Shown here piece after piece: positions 33,506-42,279 of a DNA stretch of 53,246 bases. The notes below the pieces were generated by a model. It did not search any database. It was given only the letters and a program-made list of their open reading frames with translations, and was not told the origin of the DNA. Numbering within the stretch: the stretch's first letter is position 1; each line of letters opens with the position of its first letter. The stretch lies in assembly GCF_900111735.1 (NCBI RefSeq), contig NZ_FOHW01000036.1, positions 1 through 53,246 on the forward strand, written 5' to 3'. Source of the stretch: Pseudomonas graminis (GTDB lineage Bacteria; Pseudomonadota; Gammaproteobacteria; Pseudomonadales; Pseudomonadaceae). The position numbers were made by a program, and so were the translations under genes.

Positions 33506-34729
33506 TCAGACGGATTTGATCGGAACAACACGGGCGGAGAGGTCGCTGCTGACCAGCGTCGGCGCGGACTGCAGCGGCCGTGCGTGCGCAGGCTGGCGGC
33601 TTTGACGGGCAGCGGTCAGACGGCTCTCGACGAACTGGCGCATTTCCTGTTCGAAGCGGGCTTCGCTGAAGCGCTCGGCGTTGGTCCGGCAAGCTTGCGC
33701 AGTGATACGTGAGCCGTTGATCTCGAACGTTTCGATGGCCGCTATCAGCGACGCAACGCTCTGCTCCGGGTAGAGCACGCCGGTGGGCTGCGGATGATCC
33801 AGACCGCAAACCGTTTCCACCACGCCACCCTTGGCGAACGCAATGACCGGCGTGCCGCAGGCCTGGGCTTCCACCGGGCTGATGCCGAAATCCTCTTCGG
33901 CGGCAAACACGAACGCCTTGGCGTTGCTCATGTGTTCCTGCAGCACCGCGAACGGCTGATAACCCAGCAGCGTGACGTTCGGCGCGTGGGCAGCAGCGGC
34001 CTTGGCCTTTTCCATTTCCGGGCCGTCGCCGATCACCACCAGACGCTTGTTCGGCATTGCCGCGAAAGCTTCGATGATCATCGGCATGCGCTTGTACGGG
34101 ACCATGCGCGAGGCGGTGAAGTAGTAATCCTGCTTCTGTTCCTGCAGCGCGAAACCGCGGGTGTCCACTGGCGGGTAGATCACCGTGGATTCGCGGCGGT
34201 AGGCCTTGGTGATGCGCGCGCCAATAAAGTGCGAGTTGGCGATGAAGTCATCGACGCCGGCTGCGGTGCGCTGATCCCACATGCGCATGTAATGGAGGAT
34301 CATCCGCGCCACTTTGCCTTTCAGGCCGGTGCTCAGGTTGGCTTCTTTGAGGTACTGGTGCTGCAGGTCCCAGGCGTAACGAATCGGCGAGTGCACGTAG
34401 CTCACGTGTAACTGGTCCGGTCCGCACAGGACACCTTTGGCCACCGCGTGGCTGCTGCTGATGATCAGGTCGTAACCGGACAGGTCCAGTTGCTCGATGG
34501 CCATCGGCATCAGCGGCAGGTAGCGCTGGTATTTGGTTTTGGCCTTGGGCAGGTGCTGAATGAACGTGGTCTTGGCGACTTTGCCGCCCAACTGGGCACG
34601 GTCCTGGTCGCTGAGGAAATCGATGACGGAGAACAGATCCGCCTCGGGCCAGATTTTGATCAGCGATGCCAAAACCCTTTCGGCACCGGCGTACGTCACC
34701 AACCAGTCGTGGACGATAGCAATTTTCAT
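33506..34729 (-). CDS. glycosyltransferase family 4
   Basis: A 407-residue GT-B glycosyltransferase. It begins MKIAIVHDWLVTYAGAERVL and has SYVHSPIRYAWDL in the acceptor-binding half. The C-terminal donor domain contains RMVPYKRMPMIIEAFAAMPN, VVIGDGPEMEKAK and the EX7E-type segment FAAEEDFGISPVEAQACGTP. It is expected to act on the cytoplasmic face, adding a sugar to the lipid-linked repeat. The frame runs to 34798 but the MKIAIVHDW start is the family N-terminus. The donor sugar is unknown. Confidence 0.9.
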   Translation of the reverse strand: MKIAIVHDWLVTYAGAERVLASLIKIWPEADLFSVIDFLSDQDRAQLGGKVAKTTFIQHLPKAKTKYQRYLPLMPMAIEQLDLSGYDLIISSSHAVAKGVLCGPDQLHVSYVHSPIRYAWDLQHQYLKEANLSTGLKGKVARMILHYMRMWDQRTAAGVDDFIANSHFIGARITKAYRRESTVIYPPVDTRGFALQEQKQDYYFTASRMVPYKRMPMIIEAFAAMPNKRLVVIGDGPEMEKAKAAAAHAPNVTLLGYQPFAVLQEHMSNAKAFVFAAEEDFGISPVEAQACGTPVIAFAKGGVVETVCGLDHPQPTGVLYPEQSVASLIAAIETFEINGSRITAQACRTNAERFSEARFEQEMRQFVESRLTAARQSRQPAHARPLQSAPTLVSSDLSARVVPIKSV

Positions 34730-34824
34730 TGGAATTCTCTGCATTAACGGCTGAGGGATGCCCGGCATGTCGAGCGAAGCTCGCGAGGGCGATCCCATGC
34801 CTTTCCATGTGCGCAGGCGCTAAA

Positions 34825-35865
34825 TCAGACGCTCACAGGCTGCGTCTTGGCGTTGCGGTTATTGAGGCGTTTTCCGAGCTGGATGAAAGGGTGTTCGATG
34901 TAGCGAAAACACAGATGGGCCGCGGCCAGGGTCAGCAGCGTCGCGACCAGCGCCACCAGCAGGGCCGGTGCATCGGTGCCGCGCAGCAGGTAGTTGCTGA
35001 ACAGGCCCATCGACGGGTGCAGCAGGTACAGCGAGTAACTCACTGCGCCCAGCCAGACCAGCGCCGGGTGATCCAGACGCACACTGCGGGTCAGCAGCAC
35101 GAAGCTGACAATGGCCACGGCGTAGGTGAAGCAGTAACGGCCCCAGGTTTCGCCGGTGCCCATGTCTTCGCTGTAGGCCATGATCAGCGTCGGCGGCAAT
35201 AGCACGGCGAAGGCCACGAACAGCATTTTCAGGTTCCGCGTCAGCGCCGCGCTGTGTTCAGCCAGCAACCACTGGCGCCATACAGAACCGAAGAACATCA
35301 GCGACAACGCCAGGGGCAGGGCCACCGGCAGCTTGTGTTCGGTCAACGCGCGGGCAATGCCCAACGCCAGCGCCGCGAGCAGAAACACCAGCGAACAGCG
35401 CGCCCGGTACGCCAGGTCGTAGAGCTTGCCGGCGATGAACAACGCCAGGCACAGACCGTAGAACACCAGTTCGATGAACAGCGTCCAGTACAGGCCGACC
35501 ACGTCATTGAAGCCCAGCGCCGTCTGCACCATCGTCAGGTTGGCGACGATCTGCGGCCAGGACGGCAGCGGCGCGCCGGTCAACTGAAGCATCAGCACAA
35601 ACAGCACCAGTGACAGCCAGTAGGCCGGGTACAAGCGCATCACGCGCGAGATCACAAAGCGGCGGGCGCCGTCGGGCACCGGCTTGAGGCTGTAGGGAAT
35701 CACTACGCCGCTGATCATGAAAAACCACAGCACCCCTAACTTGCCGGGGTCGATCAGGTAATCCAGCACCCAGTCGTGACCGATGACCGGTTCGTACAAA
35801 TGGGTGAAGACCACCATCAAGGCGGCGATGCCGCGCAATGCGTCGAGATAGGCAAGGCGTTTCAT
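34825..35865 (-). CDS. acyltransferase family 3 (O-acetylase-like)
   Basis: A 346-residue integral membrane acyltransferase with about ten helices. YLDALRGIAALMVVFTHLYE at the N-terminus carries the family Arg and His. GVLWFFMISGVVIPYSL, RLYPAYWLSLVLF and YSLYLLHPSMGLF further match the OafA/NodX family. It probably O-acetylates or succinylates a sugar of the polysaccharide. The start lies 9 bases after the stop of the upstream glycosyltransferase, so it is translationally close. Intergenic gap downstream is 95 bases. Confidence 0.92.
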   Translation of the reverse strand: MKRLAYLDALRGIAALMVVFTHLYEPVIGHDWVLDYLIDPGKLGVLWFFMISGVVIPYSLKPVPDGARRFVISRVMRLYPAYWLSLVLFVLMLQLTGAPLPSWPQIVANLTMVQTALGFNDVVGLYWTLFIELVFYGLCLALFIAGKLYDLAYRARCSLVFLLAALALGIARALTEHKLPVALPLALSLMFFGSVWRQWLLAEHSAALTRNLKMLFVAFAVLLPPTLIMAYSEDMGTGETWGRYCFTYAVAIVSFVLLTRSVRLDHPALVWLGAVSYSLYLLHPSMGLFSNYLLRGTDAPALLVALVATLLTLAAAHLCFRYIEHPFIQLGKRLNNRNAKTQPVSV

Positions 35866-35874
35866 TGCAGCGCC

Positions 35875-36996
35875 TCAGAGCTTGCTGGAAGATTCACGCC
35901 CCAGGGCATCGCTGCCCTGGTTGGTGCGGCGGTCTCTGGCCGGACTCAGCAGCGCGTCGATGCGTTGGGAAACCTGTCGCGCCGATTCTTCCCAGGAGAA
36001 CCGCGCCACGTTGTTCAGCCCGCGTCGGCGCAGCGACTGGCGCAGCGGCATGTCGGTCAGAATGCGTTCCATGGCAGCGGCCATATGGCAGACGTCCAGC
36101 GGGTCGAAATACAGCGCGCTGGCCTGCAGCACTTCAGGAATCGAGGCCGCGTTCGCCGCCAGCACCGGGCAACCGCACGCCTGAGCTTCCAGGGGAGGAA
36201 TGCCGAAGCCTTCATACAGCGACGGAAACACAAAGGCCGTTGCGCCCTGGTACTGGCTGATCAGTTCGTCATCGCTCAGGCGCCCCAGAAAGCGGATGCG
36301 TGGGTCACGGCTGGCCAGGCGTTGCAGGTTGTCGTCGCTGAAAATCCCGCTGGCGCCACCGACGATGCGCAGTTGCAGATCATCGTGGCCGCGCAGCAGC
36401 AGGAACGCCTTGATCATCCGGCTGAAGTTCTTGTGCGCGCTGGGCGAAGACACCGCCAGCAGGTAGTCCTGTTGTTCTTTGAGCGGCGGGCCCGGCTGGA
36501 ACGCACCGCTCACGGCATTGGGCACCACGAAGATTTTCTTCTCCGGGTATTTGTAGAACTGCGAAATCTCACCCTTGGAGAAGGCGCTCACCGTCAGCAG
36601 TGATTTGATGCGCGACAGCATGATCGGCGTCATGGTCCGGTACAGCAGGCGAAACGTGCGCGTGTAGCTTTCCGGGTGACGCACATAGGTGACGTCGTGG
36701 TGGGTGGCGATCTGATTGCCGTACAACAGCGGGGCGGTGCTGCACAGGGAGATCAGCAGCGGATTGCCCTGACGGCGCAGGTACAGCGGCAGGTCCAGCT
36801 GTTCCCACAGGTGGCCGCTGTGGCTGCCGATGCATTGCACGTCGAGGGCCTTGGCGCTCTCGTGCATCTGAATGCCATGGGGAGCAACAAACACCACGTC
36901 GTCGCGCAGTTGTTTGAGGGCCAGGCAGATCTGTTCGGCGAAGCGCTGAACGCCACGCAATTCCTGAGTCAGAAAACGTGCATTGATCACAATCAT
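35875..36996 (-). CDS. glycosyltransferase family 4 (mannosyltransferase-like)
   Basis: A 373-residue GT-B enzyme. It begins MIVINARFLTQELRGVQRFA; the TATHHDVTY-like IATHHDVTYVRHPES lies near residue 97, and the donor domain carries VSSPSAHKNFSRMIKAFLLL and FVFPSLYEGFGIPPLEAQAC with the EX7E Glu residues. Family members similar to this often transfer mannose or rhamnose; that is only a guess here. AGGT lies upstream of the ATG at 36996, and the longer frame to 37137 would overlap the preceding gene and repeats. Confidence 0.9.
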   Translation of the reverse strand: MIVINARFLTQELRGVQRFAEQICLALKQLRDDVVFVAPHGIQMHESAKALDVQCIGSHSGHLWEQLDLPLYLRRQGNPLLISLCSTAPLLYGNQIATHHDVTYVRHPESYTRTFRLLYRTMTPIMLSRIKSLLTVSAFSKGEISQFYKYPEKKIFVVPNAVSGAFQPGPPLKEQQDYLLAVSSPSAHKNFSRMIKAFLLLRGHDDLQLRIVGGASGIFSDDNLQRLASRDPRIRFLGRLSDDELISQYQGATAFVFPSLYEGFGIPPLEAQACGCPVLAANAASIPEVLQASALYFDPLDVCHMAAAMERILTDMPLRQSLRRRGLNNVARFSWEESARQVSQRIDALLSPARDRRTNQGSDALGRESSSKL

Positions 36997-37044
36997 TGTG
37001 GTCGACCTGTAGAAGAGATAAAGGGGTCGTGCGCAGGAGCCGTC

Positions 37045-37094
37045 AGCGCCCTGAGTGAAAAGGGCGTCAGCGCCCTGAATGAAGGGGCGCTCTA
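37045..37094. repeat. short tandem repeat with hairpin potential inside the operon
   Basis: The motif GTCAGCGCCCTGAxTGAAxxGG occurs twice head to tail (about 37046 and 37068) in the 127-base spacer between the glycoside hydrolase and the next glycosyltransferase. GCCCT and AGGGC segments can pair in alternative ways. Confidence 0.55.
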
Positions 37095-37123
37095 AAGGCG
37101 GGCCGGAATAAAAAAGGCAGAAC

Positions 37124-38446
37124 TCAGGGCAAGGCAAACAGTGCCGGGCGTGTGCCCAGGCTTATTATTTTCGGGAAGTCATCAATCGGCACTTGCGCCG
37201 AGCAACGCCCGTCATTGCAGTTCCACGGGATACCGCTGTCGACCAGTCCGCGTTGCGGCTGCCGAGTGTCGATGTAGTGCACGTTGCCGCGCAGCACGCT
37301 GCTGGCGTCGATCTTGATCGATCGCGGCAGCCCGGCGGTCCAGGCGACCATGATCTGCTCCGAACCCTTGGCGAACCGCAACAGGTATTGCGATTCGATT
37401 TCCCGACTCTTCTCAGCGTCGTAACGGAATTGATGCAGCGTCGGGCTAATGGCCTTCAGCGTCAGGTACGCCTGCTTGATGCTCAGGTCCTGATTGAGCA
37501 GGCCGAAGTTCTGCTCTGGATCAGTGCCGTCGGGACCGTCGTTGAGCAAGCCGTTCCACCACATGCCCTTGATGTTGGGCATCGTCTGCGCCAAGAAGAA
37601 ACTGCGCGCCAGAAACGCTGCCTGAATCTTCTCATCACCGCCGCAGCGCCCGTCGTTACTGGGCCAGCCCATTTCGGTGAGATACAACGGCACCGGGCCT
37701 TTGTTGCGGTTCTTGTCCTTCAGGTCCTCGCTGATCCGCCGCAGCCAGGCAATCCAGTTTTCCGGCGTATTGCGCTCATCCGAACGGCAATACACATACG
37801 GATGAAGCGACAGCCCGTCGACATGATTGAGCACCCCCGATTCCACCAGCCGGTCGGCGAACCCCAGGTCCATGCCCTGGCTGGTAACGGCGCCTGCCAG
37901 AATCACCATCGGCCGCTGATTGGTGCGAATGCGCCTGGCGGTTTGTTCGATGAGCTGGAAGTAGTCCCGGGCGAACTCTGGATCGACCGGGTTTTCCTTG
38001 TCCCACTCGTTCCAGATCTCGTAGAAGTCCACGCTGTCGGTGAGCTGGCGGGTGACGAAGCTGGCGTAGTTGCCGTACGCATCGCGCATCGGTGGGGTTC
38101 GCGGTTTGGCGTAGTTCTCGTAAAACCGGTTACCGTAGCCCAGCACCAGCAGCGGTCGCAGACTGTTTTCCTGAACGGCGCTCAGGAATGACTGCCACGA
38201 GGGCTCAATCTTCAACAACCCTCGTCGCGGCTCGGCGCCGGACCAATAGGCATCGTCGCGCACCGAGTCGACACCCGCCGCTTTCAACAGCTGCAACGCG
38301 CGGGTGGAGGTGCCGGGTTTGTTCATCAAGTGCGTGTCGACGCCGATGATGAACGCTTCGTCAGCCCGCGTGATGCAGCTGATCAACAAGCCCAGCAACA
38401 GGACCGCCGAGGGTCGTCGTAACCGGGTCAGGTAAGGGATGTGCAT
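37124..38446 (-). CDS. secreted glycoside hydrolase (GH39/PslG-like)
   Basis: A 440-residue exported protein. The N-terminus has a basic start and hydrophobic core (SAVLLLGLLISCI). A TIM-barrel glycosidase follows: general acid/base Glu in YEIWNEWDKENPVDP near residue 145, nucleophile Glu in YLTEMGWPSNDGRCGG near residue 260. A C-terminal beta-rich module with Cys pairs (WNCNDGRCSAQ) closes the protein. PslG of P. aeruginosa has an equivalent place in the psl operon, where it influences chain trimming or release. ATG 38446 is preferred over TTG 38458. The polymer bond cut here is unknown. Confidence 0.85.
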   Translation of the reverse strand: MHIPYLTRLRRPSAVLLLGLLISCITRADEAFIIGVDTHLMNKPGTSTRALQLLKAAGVDSVRDDAYWSGAEPRRGLLKIEPSWQSFLSAVQENSLRPLLVLGYGNRFYENYAKPRTPPMRDAYGNYASFVTRQLTDSVDFYEIWNEWDKENPVDPEFARDYFQLIEQTARRIRTNQRPMVILAGAVTSQGMDLGFADRLVESGVLNHVDGLSLHPYVYCRSDERNTPENWIAWLRRISEDLKDKNRNKGPVPLYLTEMGWPSNDGRCGGDEKIQAAFLARSFFLAQTMPNIKGMWWNGLLNDGPDGTDPEQNFGLLNQDLSIKQAYLTLKAISPTLHQFRYDAEKSREIESQYLLRFAKGSEQIMVAWTAGLPRSIKIDASSVLRGNVHYIDTRQPQRGLVDSGIPWNCNDGRCSAQVPIDDFPKIISLGTRPALFALP

Positions 38447-38562
38447 GGCTTGTCTCAATGAAGAGGCACGGTCCGGAGCGCTTGCTCAGGTAGGTCTCGG
38501 GCCGTCGGCGATAATCTCGGCATGACGAGGGTGCATGCCGGTGTGTTCAAAGCGAGTGCGGC

Positions 38563-39816
38563 TCAAACCGGGTGAGCCAGTGAATGCCGGTTGCGCTGGG
38601 CGGCGTCGTCCAGCAGTGTCTGGGCAAAAATGCTCTGGTGGCTGTCGAGCATCAACTCCAGGTTCAGTAACGACGCCACGCTGACCCGGGCCTGACCGCT
38701 CAGACGCGCCAGCAATTCCGGGTTCTGGTGCAAACGCAACATTGCCTGGCCCAGTGAGTCGGGATCCTGCGGATCGCACAGCAGACCGTTGAGCGGGTCC
38801 TGAATGATCTCCGGCAACCCGCCCATGCGGCTGGCAATGACCGGCACCGAGTGGGCGCATGCCTCGACGGCGACCATGCCGAACGGCTCGTTCCACAGCG
38901 AAGGCACCACGGCGACGTCGATCTGGCGGTAGAACACTTCAGGCTTCTGATAACCGACAAAACTGATCTTCGGCGAGTTCGCCAGCGCCTTGAACGTGGC
39001 TTCGTCCGCGTCCTGGCCACGGCCTGCGATCTGCAACGTGGCGTCGAAAGGCAGTCGCTGAAATTGCTCGATCAGCCAGCCCACGCCTTTCTGATGGGAC
39101 AGCGTGCCCATGTAGCCGAAGCGCAACGGCGCTTTTTTTGCCACCAGATCCGCTTGCCGACGCTGATGGGGCGAGGCCGTCGGCGGCGTGAACGGGCTGG
39201 CGTTGTGCACGACGTAAGGGCTGGCGGCGTTGAAATAACCGCGCAGCTGCAGCTTTTCAAGAATGAAACGGCTGACCCCGACCACCGCCGCGACCTGCGC
39301 CGAGCGTGCGTCGTGGCCCTTGCGGAAGGTCTGGCAACTGCCGCATTGCTGCTGGCAGCACTGGCCGCGTTTGAACATGTTGCTGCTTGGGCACATCAGG
39401 TACATGTCATGCAGCACCTGGACGATCGGCAGCTTTGCCGCGGTGATCTCGTCCCAGACAGAGACCGACCAGCCGCTCAGGTTGTGGCAGACCACCAGTT
39501 GCGGCTGCTCGTTGCCGATGACCTGTTTTACGTAGCTGCGCATCGCGCCGTTGTAGCGATCGCGCAGATGCCAGCCCAGGCGCGCAAGGCGGCCAGGCCG
39601 TTGCGAACCGAAATGCCAATAGAAGTTACGCAGGCCGGCGCGGTAGACCTTGACGCCGTTCACCGCCTCAACGCTCAAACCCGCGTCGGGACCGGTCACC
39701 AGCACGCTGACTTCACAGCCGCGCTGCTGCAGGCCTTCGACGGTACGCTGAAGAATGATTTCCGCGCCGCCTCCAATGTGAGGGGCATACAGGCTGCTGA
39801 TGAACAGTATTTTCAT
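38563..39816 (-). CDS. glycosyltransferase family 4
   Basis: A 417-residue GT-B glycosyltransferase. It starts MKILFISSLYAPHIGGGAEI with the nucleotide-sugar-linked loop typical of the family. A Cys cluster (CQQQCGSCQTFRKG near residue 160) is present, as in several sugar transferases that follow the PSSNMFKRGQC motif. The donor site has YMGTLSHQKGVGWLIEQFQR and VPSLWNEPFGMVAVEACAHS. Its ATG overlaps the stop of the upstream GT2 gene by 4 bases. Donor and acceptor are unknown. Confidence 0.9.
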   Translation of the reverse strand: MKILFISSLYAPHIGGGAEIILQRTVEGLQQRGCEVSVLVTGPDAGLSVEAVNGVKVYRAGLRNFYWHFGSQRPGRLARLGWHLRDRYNGAMRSYVKQVIGNEQPQLVVCHNLSGWSVSVWDEITAAKLPIVQVLHDMYLMCPSSNMFKRGQCCQQQCGSCQTFRKGHDARSAQVAAVVGVSRFILEKLQLRGYFNAASPYVVHNASPFTPPTASPHQRRQADLVAKKAPLRFGYMGTLSHQKGVGWLIEQFQRLPFDATLQIAGRGQDADEATFKALANSPKISFVGYQKPEVFYRQIDVAVVPSLWNEPFGMVAVEACAHSVPVIASRMGGLPEIIQDPLNGLLCDPQDPDSLGQAMLRLHQNPELLARLSGQARVSVASLLNLELMLDSHQSIFAQTLLDDAAQRNRHSLAHPV

Positions 39817-40814
39817 AGGGGATACGACTGATTCAGACCCAGTACGCCGGACTCACCGTCGCGGATGGCTTGTTCGATCAGGCCGAGGCGCTCCTCGGCA
39901 CCGCGTCGCTTGGCGATCAGCCGCAGCAGGCGGAAGAACACCCAGCGGTTGAGGCCGTACAGCAGCGACGAATTGGCCCAGATGTTCTTGTCGAACCAGG
40001 CCTGGTTGCGCGCGCCGTAGTAGGCGCGCAAGTCCGAGCCGCCCAGCAGGAAGCTTTCGTAGATGTTGTTGGTGCGAGCCTTGATGTTCCACGAGCTTTC
40101 CAGGTCGTCGAGCAACGCGTCCGGCACCAGAAAGATCCGGCCGCCACCGGCCGTGATGCGCCAGGTGTATTCGCTGTCGTCGGCGTAAAGCATCAACGCG
40201 TCCAGCGGCAGGCCGATGCGGCGATACAGATTGCGGTGGGCGAGCAGGCCGCCATACGTAGCGAACGGCAACTGCACCATCGGCAGTTTGCTGTGCGGGC
40301 TTTGCGGCGCGCCCCAAGGCAGTCGGCGCCAGATCTTGTACGGCAGCTGCGCGATGTGAAAACCGAAGAAGCTCGAGCGGCGCTGGATGGCGAACCGGTT
40401 CGGCACGCCAGCGGCGATGTCCGCCTGATGGGTCGGACGAAAGCCCAGAACGGCAGCCTTGTCTTCGCCGTCGATGCGTATACGTTCTTCGAGCACCTGA
40501 TGCAGCGTTGCGATAGCGTTGATGGTCGGCGCGTTGTCGTCGTCCATCAGCCAGATGTGTTCGGCACCGGCGTCCAGCGCCGCCTGGATCCCCACCGAAT
40601 ACCCCCGCGCGGAACCGGTGTTCTCGTGCATGTAAATCACGCTGACCTGATTCGGCCAGGTGCGGCGCAGGTTGTCCAGCGGCGCGGTGGACGCGTTGCT
40701 GACGATGATCACGCGATCAATCAGCGGGCTTTCCAGCGAGCGGCTGACCAGGGTGTGCAGGTAGTTGAAACGATCACCATAGGTGAGCGTCACCAGCGTG
40801 GTTTTCTGGGTCAT
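39813..40814 (-). CDS. glycosyltransferase family 2 (rhamnosyl/galactofuranosyl-type)
   Basis: A 333-residue GT-A enzyme. TLVTLTYGDRFNYLHTLVSR begins the nucleotide-binding domain, and HIWLMDDDNAPTINAIATL near residue 90 holds the metal-binding Asp-Asp-Asp segment. ARGYSVGIQAALDAGAEH precedes it. The layout resembles rhamnosyltransferases and galactofuranosyltransferases, but specificity is not provable. The chosen start is the ATG at 40814; the frame continues to 40841. It lies 107 bases after the RfaH-like gene and overlaps the next gene by 4 bases. Confidence 0.88.
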   Translation of the reverse strand: MTQKTTLVTLTYGDRFNYLHTLVSRSLESPLIDRVIIVSNASTAPLDNLRRTWPNQVSVIYMHENTGSARGYSVGIQAALDAGAEHIWLMDDDNAPTINAIATLHQVLEERIRIDGEDKAAVLGFRPTHQADIAAGVPNRFAIQRRSSFFGFHIAQLPYKIWRRLPWGAPQSPHSKLPMVQLPFATYGGLLAHRNLYRRIGLPLDALMLYADDSEYTWRITAGGGRIFLVPDALLDDLESSWNIKARTNNIYESFLLGGSDLRAYYGARNQAWFDKNIWANSSLLYGLNRWVFFRLLRLIAKRRGAEERLGLIEQAIRDGESGVLGLNQSYPL

Positions 40815-40921
40815 GGCGAGTTCCGGGCGAAGGGGGGTCAAGAGGCTGAAAGCATCAGCCCCGTGGGAGTCAGGATGTGTGGGTCAGAGGTGCAAGAAGT
40901 TGAAAGACAGTAAGGCTCGGT

Positions 40922-41446
40922 TCAAGCCTGCGCTTGCATACGCGACAGGCTGCTGACCGGCAGGGTGACCTTCTGCTCCCGTTGCAGCAGATTGAGCAGA
41001 ATCACCGCACGTTCATCACCGTCTGCGGCGAGGAAGATCGCCTCGACGTCGTTGAAGCCCTCGGCTGTGATCCGTACCGTTTCACCTTCTTGAAAGGCGA
41101 CCCTGGCCGGCGGCGCCAGCAAACGCTGGCGGATCTGCTCGATCAACTCATCCTGCACCGGTACTGGCATGCCGCCGAAGGTGACGATGCGTGCCACGCC
41201 CCGGGTCGAGCGGATCGGGTACCAGTTGTCGCTGGCCTGATCCATGTGAATGAACAGGTAGCCGGGGAACAGCTCTTCTTCGGCCGGAGCCCGTGAGCCG
41301 CGTTTTTTCTCGCCGTGCTTGACCGGGCGGTAGCACTCGAACTGCTGACGTTGCAGATGCTCTGCCGCACGTGCCTCCTGGCGGGGTTTGGTCTGGATCA
41401 GGTACCAGCGCGCGGAGCCACAGGCGCTATTGACGACTTCAGACAT
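40922..41446 (-). CDS. RfaH/NusG-like transcription antiterminator
   Basis: A 174-residue NusG paralogue. The NGN domain begins ARWYLIQTKPRQEARAAEHL and includes LFPGYLFIHMDQASDNWYPI and RSTRGVARIVTFGG. The C-terminal part carries a KOW-type segment (FQEGETVRITAEGFNDVEAI) typical of RfaH-like specialised factors. RfaH proteins are recruited to ops elements in long surface-polysaccharide leaders and suppress Rho and intrinsic termination. An exact ops element lies in the leader of this same operon (49499-49511). GGAG lies 8 bases before the ATG at 41446, so the GTG at 41455 is less likely. The gene follows WbqC directly. Confidence 0.92.
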   Translation of the reverse strand: MSEVVNSACGSARWYLIQTKPRQEARAAEHLQRQQFECYRPVKHGEKKRGSRAPAEEELFPGYLFIHMDQASDNWYPIRSTRGVARIVTFGGMPVPVQDELIEQIRQRLLAPPARVAFQEGETVRITAEGFNDVEAIFLAADGDERAVILLNLLQREQKVTLPVSSLSRMQAQA

Positions 41447-41451
41447 ACACT

Positions 41452-42252
41452 TCACTCCACTGCGATCCGGTGCGACCCGGTCAGGACAACGTCAGGTTTT
41501 TGTGCCGGTCCCTGCATCATGCGGGGCTCGGCGCGGGTTGGATTTTTGTCCAGCCCGTATTCGGTCAACATCTGCTGCACCTGCTCGACGCAGTTGAACA
41601 TCAGCACATCGATGATCGACAGGTTGGCGACGAAAGGGTGCCGAAACTGCCGATACTCCACCGGGTTCATCCGGAAGAACCGCACCAGCAAGCCGTTGCG
41701 GGCGAAGTGATCACGGTCGTAGAGCACCGATCCGCCTTCGGGGGTGATGAACGTGGTCGCTTCAAAGGTGTGAGCGATGCGGATGATGCGCTCCTGCTTG
41801 TCCGCAGCGCTACCCAGTATAAGGTCCGAGCTGCGCAGGATCGGCGTCACGATGTGTAAATAAGCACACATTTCTCGTATTGCGTGTTCGGCATACAGCG
41901 CGATGTTCTGCTGCGGGAAACGGATCAACCGTTCCAGCAGCGGCATGACCTGCGCGAAGTAGGGCGCCTCTCGATAATTCTCGGCGAGCAGATCGATCAG
42001 CCGCAGTCCTTCATCGCTGAAATGGTCGCACAGTTGGCGCTGATTGATCTGTAACTGAAAGCGGTCTTTCTTCAACGGAAAGGTGATCAGCTTCGCCTCG
42101 CCGTTGTGCAGGATGCGGTTGCGATTCACCCAGCCGGACCGCACATACTGCAGATCATCTCCCAGGACGAAGATGTCTGCAGCGGCAATGAGCTGAAAGT
42201 AACCCAGGTAGGGGAACATATACGGCTGCATCACTGCGAGGGTCCTGGCCAT
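41452..42252 (-). CDS. wbqC: WbqC-family protein
   Basis: A 266-residue WbqC-family protein. Characteristic segments are LAVMQPYMFPYLGYFQLIAA at the N-terminus, DDLQYVRSGWVNRNRIL, and ITPEGGSVLYDRDHFA near the C-terminal third. The family lies in O-antigen and capsule loci and is thought to attach amino acids such as glycine to amino sugars; the role is inferred, not shown here. AAGGAGAT lies 6 bases before the ATG. It sits 27 bases after Wzc and directly before the RfaH-like gene. Confidence 0.85.
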   Translation of the reverse strand: MARTLAVMQPYMFPYLGYFQLIAAADIFVLGDDLQYVRSGWVNRNRILHNGEAKLITFPLKKDRFQLQINQRQLCDHFSDEGLRLIDLLAENYREAPYFAQVMPLLERLIRFPQQNIALYAEHAIREMCAYLHIVTPILRSSDLILGSAADKQERIIRIAHTFEATTFITPEGGSVLYDRDHFARNGLLVRFFRMNPVEYRQFRHPFVANLSIIDVLMFNCVEQVQQMLTEYGLDKNPTRAEPRMMQGPAQKPDVVLTGSHRIAVE

Positions 42253-42279
42253 GTGTATCTCCTTGGCGTGCGTGTCGAT

